Virus record (IMG/VR): IMGVR_UViG_3300022540_000454
Location: 1-35,588 of that record
DNA: 35,588 nucleotides
Reading direction: 5' to 3' (one strand)
Source of the DNA: a virus
In this document: in pieces, positions 16,508-22,965 of the stretch
How the letters are laid out: every line of letters starts with the position of its first letter
How positions within the stretch are numbered: the stretch's first letter is position 1
Notes under the pieces: generated by a model
The model's input: only the letters and a program-made list of their open reading frames with translations
Database searches by the model: none
What the model was told of the DNA's origin: nothing
Translations under genes and position numbers: made by a program

Positions 16508-16608
16508 TTAGAGTAAAACACTTTTAGTATGTGAAAATTTTTCTGATTTATCTATTCGCATACAAACCATTAATCTCCTCTGTCTGACTCTTGCACAAAC
16601 TTATCCAT
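16508..16608 (-). CDS. Two very short coupled frames upstream of terS (12 and 20 codons)
   Basis: An ATG at 16608 with AAAGGAAC upstream encodes 12 residues (MDKFVQESDRGD). Its stop overlaps ATG 16570 (TAATG), which has GGAGATTA before it and encodes 20 residues ending at 16508. Both sites are good, but the peptides are too short to judge by composition. The sequence from here to terS (16463-16507) shows an AT-rich stretch and a weak hairpin only. Treat as tentative. Confidence 0.3.
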
Positions 16609-16619
16609 TTATTGTTCCT

Positions 16620-16730
16620 TTATTTTCTCTTGTCTTTTATCCATAATATCCCTTTGCGATATTTATCATTAACTTCTTTCGCGGCTTCTTCTTTGAGTCT
16701 TTCGCTTTTTTGTGCTTTTGTTTCACTCAT
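16620..16730 (-). CDS. 36-residue basic helical protein
   Basis: The ATG at 16730 overlaps the preceding stop (ATGA). The frame runs 36 codons to TAA at 16620. The peptide is Lys/Glu-rich and probably a single amphipathic helix (QKSERLKEEAAKEVNDKY). Coupling to the upstream gene is the main evidence. No function can be assigned. Confidence 0.5.
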   Translation of the reverse strand: MSETKAQKSERLKEEAAKEVNDKYRKGILWIKDKRK

Positions 16731-16948
16731 TGTGCGGAATCTGAACATTCTCCATTTGGATGAATAAGATTGTTTTCCCATCCCTCTCTTGGGTTTTCCA
16801 AATTATTTGCTTCTATAAAAGTAGCTACCAATTCTGCCCAAATACTTGCATCATGATGAGCACTTGCTGTAACTTCTTCATCTCTTGTCGTTAGCCATCC
16901 AGCAAATCCGTAGAGTGCTTCGCTTGGTGTTGATTTTTCTTGTGTCAT
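16727..16948 (-). CDS. Conserved small phage protein (GFAGWLTTRDE type)
   Basis: The 73-residue protein has the pattern ALYGFAGWLTTRDEEVTASA, then HHDASIWAELVATFIEANNL and PREGWENNLIHP. Small proteins with this pattern are widespread in tailed phages near recombination or late-gene borders; no function is established that I know of. It overlaps ninG upstream and the 36-residue gene downstream by four bases each. Confidence 0.65.
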   Translation of the reverse strand: MTQEKSTPSEALYGFAGWLTTRDEEVTASAHHDASIWAELVATFIEANNLENPREGWENNLIHPNGECSDSAQ

Positions 16949-17517
16949 ATCAATGTTTCCTTTTTATATTTATAGTGCTTCTCGATTTCTCTTAAATCAT
17001 CTTCACTATATTTTCTCGGTACGTTGTTGCTTTCTAGTTGCTCAACTTTATCAAGACCTATTCTTTTGATAAGGTTTGGTCTATATCCTGTATGAAGCCC
17101 GCCGCCCTTGTGTACGTTGCAGTGGTCGCATTGTAAGTGTATATTGTTCTCATTGTACCTAAGGTCTTGTCTTTCACTTACGGATTTCCAATGCCCTGCG
17201 TGTTGTGCTCTGCCAATATTAGGAGTAACCCAAATATAGCCACAAGAGATACATGGATAGCCTTGATCTCTTTTTACCACATAGGAGTTACAAGCTGTTT
17301 CTGCTCGTTTCTTTAGTTTAGATATAGTATTTTGTTTTGATTCTTTGGCTGCCTTTTTCTTCTCTTGTGCTATTTTCTCTTTAGCAAAAGGAATGGCACA
17401 TTCGGGCTTCATGCAAATCAACTGACCTTCGTTGTCGGGTCGGAACCATATTTTACAAGTTTTACATTTTCGCTTTCTGTAACGATTTGTTTTGGTTTGA
17501 TCTGTTTTACTTATCAT
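16945..17517 (-). CDS. ninG: NinG recombination protein
   Basis: The 190 residues agree with lambda NinG (about 200). A zinc ribbon lies at the N-terminus (CKTCKIWFRPDN, then C..PEC). A Lys-rich helix follows. The C-terminal HNH-like region is well preserved: CISCGYIW, GRAQHAGHW, YNENNIHLQCDHCN, KGG. NinG (Rap) nicks recombination intermediates and is used with single-strand annealing systems, in keeping with the ERF and SSB proteins here. The gene begins one base into the stop of the Cys-rich gene upstream (TAATG). Confidence 0.88.
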   Translation of the reverse strand: MISKTDQTKTNRYRKRKCKTCKIWFRPDNEGQLICMKPECAIPFAKEKIAQEKKKAAKESKQNTISKLKKRAETACNSYVVKRDQGYPCISCGYIWVTPNIGRAQHAGHWKSVSERQDLRYNENNIHLQCDHCNVHKGGGLHTGYRPNLIKRIGLDKVEQLESNNVPRKYSEDDLREIEKHYKYKKETLI

Positions 17518-17996
17518 TATGCGTTCACCGAAATAACATCTGCTGTATTCCCGTTTGAGATATTGCCTCTCACTAAAAATCTTTTGGCTATTCCGCTTTT
17601 TTGCTCTTTGTTTTCTTCTTTAGTCATTTTAGCAACCTCTTTTTTTTTGATTGCTACTGTTTTAGCTATTATTGCGTTACTTTCATTCTGGGATTTCTTA
17701 CGTTTTGCACTTCTACAGTCCTCATTATAGTATGCTTGGAGTGGTGATTTAGGTGGAACTTCAAAGGGCTTTTTACACTCATCGAAATTGCAGATCCTAA
17801 GCTTCTTGGGTTTTGGGTTGTTTATCTTGTCTTCTGCTCTGCGTTTTGCTGCCTCTAGTTGGTTCATTTTATAGGCACAATCCGTATCTTTGCAATATTT
17901 CTTTAGTGTTGATGCGTCTTTTGGTAGTAGTTTTCGACATTTGATATATTTACAAAATTTTGGCGGTTGTTTTAGGTTTTTATCTTTATGTGGCAT
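17517..17996 (-). CDS. Cys-rich protein with two NinG-type zinc ribbons
   Basis: The 159-residue protein is highly basic. It has two Cys modules: one at about 15-42 (CKYIKCRKLLP, then YCKDTDCAYK) and one at about 69-93 (CNFDECKKPFEVP, then YYNEDC). Both resemble the N-terminal ribbon of NinG, encoded next door, but this protein lacks the HNH-like region. It looks like a ribbon-only partner or a duplicated fragment. DNA or RNA binding is likely; the specific role is unknown. Confidence 0.6.
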   Translation of the reverse strand: MPHKDKNLKQPPKFCKYIKCRKLLPKDASTLKKYCKDTDCAYKMNQLEAAKRRAEDKINNPKPKKLRICNFDECKKPFEVPPKSPLQAYYNEDCRSAKRKKSQNESNAIIAKTVAIKKKEVAKMTKEENKEQKSGIAKRFLVRGNISNGNTADVISVNA

Positions 17997-18162
17997 TGAT
18001 AGCCTTTAGGAATTTTCTTGTCATTCGGACTAATAATTTTGCTTTAGTCCCATGATGATTTTTATTACTCTTTGCATTAGAGGCGTTATGTCCTCCGCAG
18101 CAACAAGTTTTAGTATGCGAGTGTTCTTTGTGTTTACTACTTGAAAAAGGTATTTCCATCAT
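17986..18162 (-). CDS. 58-residue Cys/His-rich protein
   Basis: Two adjacent ATGs (18162 and 18159) follow GGAGGCTACAGC, and the first has the better spacing. The product contains HKEHSHTKTCCCGGHNASN, a dense Cys/His cluster that could bind metal. A basic tail follows (KLLVRMTRKFLKAI). The start overlaps the stop of the HTH gene and the end overlaps the next gene by 11 bases. It is not recognised beyond this. Confidence 0.5.
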   Translation of the reverse strand: MMEIPFSSSKHKEHSHTKTCCCGGHNASNAKSNKNHHGTKAKLLVRMTRKFLKAINAT

Positions 18163-18389
18163 GCTGTAGCCTCCGTCTTGTAAAAAAGTGCCAAAACATC
18201 TATCTTCTTGTCAAAACAATAGTCTAGGAGCTTTTTATATGGAATGGCGTTCCTTGCCACAGCGTTGCGAAAGGTGTTTTGATTAATGTTCATGTCATCG
18301 GCTAAATATTTGTCTTTGCTTATATACTGTATGCCTTTGAGTTGTTCTTTAATTTCCCAAAAACTTCTCTTGGATTTTTTAATGCTCAT
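18159..18389 (-). CDS. CI-type helix-turn-helix protein
   Basis: The start is set at ATG 18389, which has AAGAGAAAAACAG upstream and overlaps the previous gene by only 11 bases; a start at 18422 would overlap it by 44. The 76-residue product matches the N-terminal DNA-binding domain of phage CI repressors: YLADDMNINQNTFRNAVARN (HTH), then AIPYKKLLDYCFDKKIDVLALFY. There is no C-terminal cleavage or dimerisation domain, so it is a stand-alone HTH. It may control early transcription. Without an integrase it is not evidence of lysogeny. Confidence 0.7.
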   Translation of the reverse strand: MSIKKSKRSFWEIKEQLKGIQYISKDKYLADDMNINQNTFRNAVARNAIPYKKLLDYCFDKKIDVLALFYKTEATA

Positions 18390-18627
18390 CTGTTTTTCTC
18401 TTAAATTTGTTGCAACCATCATCGCAATATATTGCTTCTTGTGATGTAAATGCTATTGACTCTTCATTAAAACATTGTTTCTTTTCTTCGCTCCAATGTT
18501 CACAATTTTCACAGATCCTTGACTCGAAATCATCATATATTTCATCCACTGTTTGGGGAATAGTAGAACTATTGTGTTTATGGTTTGATTGAAATACTAA
18601 TATTTTTTTTGCTTCTTCTTTTGTCAT
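18379..18627 (-). CDS. Small Cys-rich protein, possible zinc binder
   Basis: The 82-residue protein has a C-terminal cluster CENCEHWSEEKKQC and, later, CDDGCNKF, giving five regularly spaced cysteines. The N-terminus is charged. This resembles small treble-clef or zinc-knuckle proteins common in phages. The start overlaps the previous stop by four bases. Confidence 0.55.
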   Translation of the reverse strand: MTKEEAKKILVFQSNHKHNSSTIPQTVDEIYDDFESRICENCEHWSEEKKQCFNEESIAFTSQEAIYCDDGCNKFKRKTDEH

Positions 18628-18809
18628 GTGTGAACCTTTACTGTCACTTCATGGAGTCCATCCTTACGAAAAGACTTGACTATCTCAACCAGAGAACCGT
18701 CTATTTCTTGTGAGTCTATTGCCTTATCAACCATGTTGAGAATTTCTAAGCGTTGGGGCTCACAACTGATAGTAAGTTTTGTATCTATGTTTGTAATTGT
18801 TGTTGTCAT
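18624..18809 (-). CDS. Hypothetical 61-residue protein
   Basis: The start is placed at ATG 18809, which overlaps the stop of the preceding gene (ATGA); an in-frame ATG at 18836 would overlap far more. The product is soluble with alternating beta and helix (ITNIDTKLTISCEPQRLEIL, ending LHEVTVKVHT). No motif is recognised. Confidence 0.5.
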   Translation of the reverse strand: MTTTITNIDTKLTISCEPQRLEILNMVDKAIDSQEIDGSLVEIVKSFRKDGLHEVTVKVHT

Positions 18810-19156
18810 GACGTAGCCTTTTGCTCTAGTATCCATTCACAAGCTTTGAAGATTGCTTCTGGTTCTGTATCTGCACAATATGTGCCACCTATTTTTGGTA
18901 ATACACCGCTACTAAGTCTTGCAAAGGCATCCCCACAATGGTCAATAAATGAAAAAATTACAATATCTTGATTTAAAGCCCATTTTTTACATTTATAAGC
19001 TAGTTCGTGGATGTTGATAATATCTTGAAATCTATTTCCTCTTTGAGTTTCATCTTTGACTTCATACTCTATTGCGTCAAATCCATATTCAGAAGTAAAC
19101 TCTAGCCATAAAACATCTTTACCAAATACTTCACTTAATAATTCTTTATTTATCAT
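18806..19156 (-). CDS. Hypothetical protein, tandem paralogue B
   Basis: The 116-residue product is a paralogue of the gene immediately upstream. Both start with ELLSEV, share INIHELAYKCKKWA in the middle and end in a helix with ILEQKA. The divergent part holds FSFIDHCGDAFARLSSG and a CxxW pair. At DNA level a 45-base block is identical between the two. Function is unknown; similar short proteins with ELAYKCK.WA occur in phages. Confidence 0.6.
   Translation of the reverse strand: MINKELLSEVFGKDVLWLEFTSEYGFDAIEYEVKDETQRGNRFQDIINIHELAYKCKKWALNQDIVIFSFIDHCGDAFARLSSGVLPKIGGTYCADTEPEAIFKACEWILEQKATS
18976..19020. repeat. 45-bp direct repeat, copy in paralogue B
   Basis: It is identical to 19323-19367 and encodes the shared INIHELAYKCKKWA segment. 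Shorter matching blocks at both ends of the two genes (around 18815/19162 and 19126/19457) show that the whole gene was duplicated. Confidence 0.9.
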
Positions 19157-19485
19157 GACTTAGCCTTTTGCTCTAGTATATATTGACATCCTTCAATAAT
19201 TTCTTCTGGTTTTACACCATGAAGCTTATATCTTTCTATTAATACTCTCTCATGCCCTGTGCTTGTGAACTTTGATATTACTAATGAATTTTTACTCTCT
19301 TTAATATCATACCCTAAACCATAAGCCCATTTTTTACATTTATAAGCTAGTTCGTGGATGTTGATAACCTTAGGAATATCATATTCAGTACTATAATATA
19401 TTTTGTTTTCTATGAGTTGTGTTTCTCCCCTAAGGGTGCTTATTTCGTCGCCCGTAACTTCACTTAATAATTCTGCACTTACCAT
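19153..19485 (-). CDS. Hypothetical protein, tandem paralogue A
   Basis: This is the 110-residue first member of the duplicated pair. It has the same N-terminal ELLSEV, central INIHELAYKCKKWA and C-terminal YILEQKAKS as its neighbour, with a different loop (LVISKFTSTGHERVLIERY). It overlaps paralogue B by four bases and follows ssb. Identical DNA in the core with free divergence outside suggests a recent duplication, or gene conversion of the core. Confidence 0.6.
   Translation of the reverse strand: MVSAELLSEVTGDEISTLRGETQLIENKIYYSTEYDIPKVINIHELAYKCKKWAYGLGYDIKESKNSLVISKFTSTGHERVLIERYKLHGVKPEEIIEGCQYILEQKAKS
19323..19367. repeat. 45-bp direct repeat, copy in paralogue A
   Basis: This is the second copy of the block at 18976-19020, 347 bases away, within the tandem gene duplication. 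Confidence 0.9.
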
Positions 19486-19497
19486 TATAGCCTCCTA

Positions 19498-20001
19498 TCA
19501 AAATGGAATATTATCTGCATCAATGTCAATCTCTGGAACGCTTGACGGTGCAGGTTGGTTTGGTGGTGTTTGTCGTGCAGACTGTGGGATGTTGTCGCTT
19601 TTTCCATAATATGGAGTACCATCGGGATTTCTGTCTAGTGTTTCTCTGTTTTGCTGTAGTACTTGTTGGTTATCTTGCTTTGTGTCGAGCATTTCAAGTT
19701 TATCAATCTTTAATGAGTGCATGGATTTTTTATTTCCTTGTGCATCTTCCCACTTGTCTTGTTTTAGGCTTGCTGATATATATACCTTGCTTCCTTTGTG
19801 ACAATAATCAGAAATTATTTTTGCCAAGCCACCAAAAGCAGTCACTTTTACAAAACACGAATCTTCACGCTGTTCCCCTGTTTGAGTTTTATACTTATCG
19901 CTATTCACCACGGAAAAACTTGTTATTTGCTTTCCTGCTTGTGTGAATCTTGTTTCTAAATCCGTAGCTATTCTCGCTACTCCTTGCACACTAAACAACA
20001 T
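19498..20001 (-). CDS. ssb: Single-stranded DNA-binding protein
   Basis: The 167-residue protein has an N-terminal OB fold: VQGVARIATDLETRF, ITSFSVVNSDKY, CFVKVTAFGGLAKIISDYCH then KGSKVYISASLKQDKWED. A Gln/Asn/Pro-rich linker follows. The acidic tip is DIDADNIPF, the standard site for recruiting partner proteins. It coats single-stranded DNA during replication and ERF-mediated annealing. The tip argues that it also binds host repair proteins. Confidence 0.92.
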   Translation of the reverse strand: MLFSVQGVARIATDLETRFTQAGKQITSFSVVNSDKYKTQTGEQREDSCFVKVTAFGGLAKIISDYCHKGSKVYISASLKQDKWEDAQGNKKSMHSLKIDKLEMLDTKQDNQQVLQQNRETLDRNPDGTPYYGKSDNIPQSARQTPPNQPAPSSVPEIDIDADNIPF

Positions 20002-20179
20002 AACTTCTCCCTTTTACTAGCTTCAACTCATCACATTCTTTGAGTTGCTTTTCAAGTTGTTCGATTTCACATTCATAACTCTTAGCATCTGCTTTATAAT
20101 CCTCAATATTGCTATTACAGGAAGATAGGCATCTTTTTGTGTGGTCTATTTCGTTTTGAATTTCTTGTTTTTTGTTCAT
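19991..20179 (-). CDS. Short coiled-coil protein
   Basis: The 62-residue protein is almost wholly helical with heptad-like spacing (NEIDHTKRCLSSCNSNIEDY, then CEIEQLEKQLKECDEL) and four cysteines. It starts where the GIY-YIG gene stops (TAATG) and overlaps ssb by 11 bases. It is likely oligomeric; function is unknown. Confidence 0.5.
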   Translation of the reverse strand: MNKKQEIQNEIDHTKRCLSSCNSNIEDYKADAKSYECEIEQLEKQLKECDELKLVKGRSYVV

Positions 20180-20718
20180 TATGCATCCTCTCTTTTTATT
20201 GATTTGTTTGCTTTAAAAGCATGAGGATTATTTTTCATGACTTTTTCTATTTTTTTCTGCCTCTTTTCGTCACTTATTGAATAACTTCCTGCTACTTTGG
20301 AGATATAATTATCACTATACTTTCCTTTAAGTGATGCTATATATTTCTTGCGTTCTTCTTTTCTTTTTATTTTTTCTTGTATTTTTTGGCTTCTTGATCT
20401 TCCGTAAACATCTTCATTTTTAAATACCATAGAATTAAATTCAGAAGGTTCTATGTTTGCAACTTCTGATATTAGTGCTATAAACCTTTTAAACTTAAAA
20501 AACCACTCTCCATAGGTATTGTGTTCAGAGAATCTTTTATGTACCTCTTTTTCTAAATTATACGCTCTAGCTTTGTCGTGAAGAAATATGTAGTGAATAT
20601 CCTCTATTGGGAGTGGACATCCCGTCTGAATCTCTGAGGCTCTGTCTAGTATTTTTCTTGAAGTAACACCTATTTTTATAAAATCGCCTGCTCGCATTAT
20701 ATAAAGCTTATGTTTCAT
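20179..20718 (-). CDS. GIY-YIG nuclease-fold protein (T5orf172/MUG113 type)
   Basis: The 179-residue protein has an N-terminal domain of the MUG113 group: LYIMRAGDFIKIGVTS, then R...IQTGCPLPIEDIHYIF, LEKEVHKRFSEHNTYGEWF. These supply the Tyr, KIG, Arg and Glu positions of the GIY-YIG fold. The C-terminal half is Lys-rich and probably binds nucleic acid. Members are DNA-processing or mobile endonucleases. Its Shine-Dalgarno (AGAGGGG) is buried in a predicted pseudoknot (20728-20816), an uncommon control for such a gene. Confidence 0.72.
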   Translation of the reverse strand: MKHKLYIMRAGDFIKIGVTSRKILDRASEIQTGCPLPIEDIHYIFLHDKARAYNLEKEVHKRFSEHNTYGEWFFKFKRFIALISEVANIEPSEFNSMVFKNEDVYGRSRSQKIQEKIKRKEERKKYIASLKGKYSDNYISKVAGSYSISDEKRQKKIEKVMKNNPHAFKANKSIKREDA

Positions 20719-20727
20719 GTAGTTAAT

Positions 20728-20816
20728 CCCCTCTCATGGAATTACGTCTTACTAAGAGGAACTTACTCACCCAACCATTGAGAGGGAAGAGTAGCAAGTA
20801 AGCCCTTAGTAAAGAC
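20728..20816 (-). promoter_or_regulatory. H-type pseudoknot over the Shine-Dalgarno of the GIY-YIG gene
   Basis: In the minus-strand transcript, 20805-20816 pairs with 20746-20756 (GTCTTTACTAAG with CTTAGTAAGAC, one bulge). Also 20775-20786 pairs with 20728-20739 (CCCTCTCAATGG with CCATGAGAGGGG, one bulge). The two helices interleave, so together they make a pseudoknot. The second helix contains the AGAGGGG ribosome site of the gene starting at 20718. The spacer 20719-20879 has no reading frame and also holds small hairpins near 20822-20843 and 20858-20873. Confidence 0.6.
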
Positions 20817-20879
20817 TCTTTGGTTAAACGATTGCCCGAAACCTTAACTCTATTTTACCTACTTACTCTTAGGGTTTTA

Positions 20880-21515
20880 TTAAAATAGCCTAGATGTTTG
20901 CTCTATTATCTCAACACATAATTCGTTAGGTATTTTTGATCTACTGTATGCTGAAGCAAGCCCTTGTGTTCCAGTTCGACTTCCTCTTGGTGCTACTTCA
21001 TGATGACAATCTCTATTTCCATTAAAACACATTTGCCTAGGCTGCCATCCATTCTGATTAAACAGACTTATAAGATTGTTGCTCCAAATATCCGTTGGCT
21101 TCATACGAATATCATCATAACTACAGTATGTAACCGTTGTTCTCGGTAAATGCTTCATGAAATCCATCTTCCTCATCATGCCTCGTGGATTTTCGATGTA
21201 GTATATGCAATTAAAGTGCTTTATGAGTTTTAGTGTATTTAGCACAAGTCTATCGCTCTTTTTTGCAAACTCACTCTTTGCTGTTTGCCCGTCTCTATGG
21301 TGAGATATCGCAGCTATACTGTAAGTCGTGCATGGAGGAGAAGCCCATATCATGTCTGGTTTGAATGGTATATCTTCTGGCATTATAAATTCAATATCTT
21401 TAGCAAGATCAATACCGTCAAAATCTTGTATGTCTATACTGAAAACTTCGTGACCCATAGCTTCCGCAGTTTTACCTATTGAGCGAGAGCCTGCGAATAA
21501 TTCAAGTATTTTCAC
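20880..21515 (-). CDS. DNA cytosine-5 methyltransferase
   Basis: The 211-residue protein is short for the family and near-minimal. Motif I is ILELFAGSRSIGKTAEAMGH with the cofactor acidic residue in SIDIQ. Motif IV is WASPPCTTYS with catalytic Cys62, and motif VI is IENPRG (Glu108). A conserved phage variant of the later motifs reads YCSYDDIRMKPTDIWSN. The target-recognition region is small. It probably methylates phage DNA to evade host restriction, together with the Lar-like protein nearby. No cognate nuclease is seen. Confidence 0.88.
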   Translation of the reverse strand: MKILELFAGSRSIGKTAEAMGHEVFSIDIQDFDGIDLAKDIEFIMPEDIPFKPDMIWASPPCTTYSIAAISHHRDGQTAKSEFAKKSDRLVLNTLKLIKHFNCIYYIENPRGMMRKMDFMKHLPRTTVTYCSYDDIRMKPTDIWSNNLISLFNQNGWQPRQMCFNGNRDCHHEVAPRGSRTGTQGLASAYSRSKIPNELCVEIIEQTSRLF

Positions 21516-21754
21516 TTCAATTCCCCAACTAATCTCTTCATCTCCAAAAAATCACAATCCTCTTTTTTGACTATTTCTCTAGTCTCATACATATCATCCT
21601 CTGAATAATGACCCCCCAAATATCCTGCTATTGCAGATTGCTTTAAAATTGGCAAAGAGTTATCAAAAACTACATAAAACTCATCATTGTGACAAATATA
21701 TCCTTTGTCCCCCAAAACAGTACCATTTCCATATTTTTTATGTTTTACTCTCAT
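21512..21754 (-). CDS. Small beta-barrel-like protein (KOW/tudor-like start)
   Basis: The 80-residue protein begins MRVKHKKYGNGTVLGDKGYI and continues with a strand pair FYVVFDNSLPIL. This resembles the small SH3-like barrels found at the C-termini of UvrD/PcrA helicases. The remainder is a charged helix. It overlaps the methyltransferase gene and the gene upstream by four bases. Function is unknown; nucleic-acid or protein binding is possible. Confidence 0.5.
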   Translation of the reverse strand: MRVKHKKYGNGTVLGDKGYICHNDEFYVVFDNSLPILKQSAIAGYLGGHYSEDDMYETREIVKKEDCDFLEMKRLVGELK

Positions 21755-22302
21755 CTCACACCTCCTATTAATCTCTTCATGCGTTGCTGTCCTGATGTTA
21801 AGGACTCGTATTTTGATTTTGTTATATACTTGCTCAAAAATAATTCAATCAAATTATCCTCTAATTTGTGCTGTTCACTAAGTTCGATTATCACACTTGA
21901 CCTCCCAAGTCCCGAAAGTGCTTTGATCTCTTTATCCGTAAAAAACTTATGTCCATCTACAGTCAAAGATGAAAACGGTCTTTCACTCCCAAGCTCGATT
22001 TGGTTTTTGATGTACGTCCTGGCTTGTTCGACTTTGTGCGTGAGTTGCTTTGAGAAGTTCATCGCTGTTTTGTGTGGCAACTTGGCTTTCTCTTGGAGTT
22101 TTTTATACATTCGTGACAAAGTCATTAAGCGTTCTGGTTTCTCGTCTTTCCCATATGTTGTGATGCTGTCCTTTTTATCTGCCAAGAACTGATAAAAGGC
22201 TTCTGTGTTCTCTATACCGTGTAAGGCTTCGGTTATTGCTACTCCATGTTGAGCCGACTTAGTATCTAAGCCCATAAGGTTAGCTATTCTCAATGGTAAC
22301 AT
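21751..22302 (-). CDS. Hypothetical helical protein of the replication region
   Basis: The 183-residue protein is soluble, basic and helical, with stretches such as MTLSRMYKKLQEKAKL and VEQARTYIKNQIELGS. A possible HTH lies near residues 125-145 (FTDKEIKALSGLGRSSVIIE). It overlaps the replication-like gene upstream by 23 bases. Position suggests a role in replication or its control. I do not recognise a family. Confidence 0.5.
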   Translation of the reverse strand: MLPLRIANLMGLDTKSAQHGVAITEALHGIENTEAFYQFLADKKDSITTYGKDEKPERLMTLSRMYKKLQEKAKLPHKTAMNFSKQLTHKVEQARTYIKNQIELGSERPFSSLTVDGHKFFTDKEIKALSGLGRSSVIIELSEQHKLEDNLIELFLSKYITKSKYESLTSGQQRMKRLIGGVR

Positions 22303-22573
22303 CTATCACTTCCCTTTGTTGTTGCATTTGCCATTCAATAGAACCAACTTCTGCTTCTTTTTGTGGATAACATCTTGCTTTTTTAGCAAATAATCCTTGC
22401 CACCCATTAAGTATAGAAGTTTCTATTATCTCTATATGGTTTTCTTTGTGTTGCTCTAAAAGTTTCAACTGCCTTTTAATTGTTGTAGGCTTCAAGGGCT
22501 TTCTTAGTTCTTTGCGAAACTGTACCCATTCTGCCCAGGCTTCTTTGTTTAACCATTGTGGTAAATTTTTCAT
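22280..22573 (-). CDS. Replication-protein C-terminal-like fragment (stand-alone)
   Basis: The 97 residues match the C-terminal module of many phage replication (O/DnaT-like) proteins: LPQWLNKEAWAEWVQFRKEL, a basic LKPTTIKRQLKLL and a conserved ILNGWQGLFAKK. The N-terminal winged-helix or DUF domain usual in full-length proteins is absent, so it is either a minimal form or a split gene. It could load a host helicase. It lies between the Lar-like gene and the helical gene. Confidence 0.6.
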   Translation of the reverse strand: MKNLPQWLNKEAWAEWVQFRKELRKPLKPTTIKRQLKLLEQHKENHIEIIETSILNGWQGLFAKKARCYPQKEAEVGSIEWQMQQQREVIDVTIENS

Positions 22574-22806
22574 CCTTCAGCCTTTTCACGTTTATTCCAC
22601 AGTTTTGCCATAACTTTTTCAAGAAAATAGAAATTGTGAAGCTTTGACGCGTCAACACGCTTAATTCTACAGTTAGGACATTTTATTTCTATTTTTCTGT
22701 TTTTAGTGTAATCATTTCCTATATATTTAATAATAGGAAAGTGTCCACAAAAAGGACAGCTCAACAGTTTTATTTCGTCAATACCATTATATGATTTATA
22801 TTTCAT
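22570..22806 (-). CDS. Lar-like restriction alleviation protein (zinc ribbon)
   Basis: The 78-residue protein has the family's LLSCPFCGHFPIIKYIGND, then IKCPNCRIKR and a C-terminal ..AKLWNKRE (usually W N R R). The four cysteines form a zinc ribbon. In Rac-type prophages Lar modulates type I restriction. Here it lies upstream of the methyltransferase, so the pair may jointly counter restriction. The biochemical role of most homologues is untested. Confidence 0.7.
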   Translation of the reverse strand: MKYKSYNGIDEIKLLSCPFCGHFPIIKYIGNDYTKNRKIEIKCPNCRIKRVDASKLHNFYFLEKVMAKLWNKREKAEG

Positions 22807-22807
22807 A

Positions 22808-22939
22808 TTACACCATCCCTTTTAAAAAAATAACATCTATTCCTGATATTGGTATATTGTTACTATTTCTATTTAAGTTCAAATCTATTTTTTTAGCTTT
22901 CAAAATTCGTTTTAATCTTTTTATTTGTTTCCGTGTCAA
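22808..22939 (-). CDS. 43-residue basic protein with TTG start
   Basis: A TTG at 22939 preceded by AAAGGATACAAC, the same ribosome-site module used elsewhere in this phage, opens a 43-codon frame ending TAA at 22808, one base before the Lar gene. The N-terminal half is a basic helix (LTRKQIKRLKRILKAKKIDL). It is the first frame after the large structured RNA. The weak start codon makes it tentative. Confidence 0.45.
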   Translation of the reverse strand: MTRKQIKRLKRILKAKKIDLNLNRNSNNIPISGIDVIFLKGMV

Positions 22940-22965
22940 GTTGTATCCTTTGAGGTTTTAGTTTA

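Noticed and set aside
18159-18389. Temperate lifestyle from the CI-type HTH protein
   Set aside because: Only the DNA-binding half is present and no integrase, excisionase or attachment site is visible; lifestyle cannot be called.
20719-20879. Group I intron or group I-derived element next to the GIY-YIG gene
   Set aside because: It is only about 160 bases, I cannot find the conserved P7/G-binding core, and it does not interrupt a recognisable gene.
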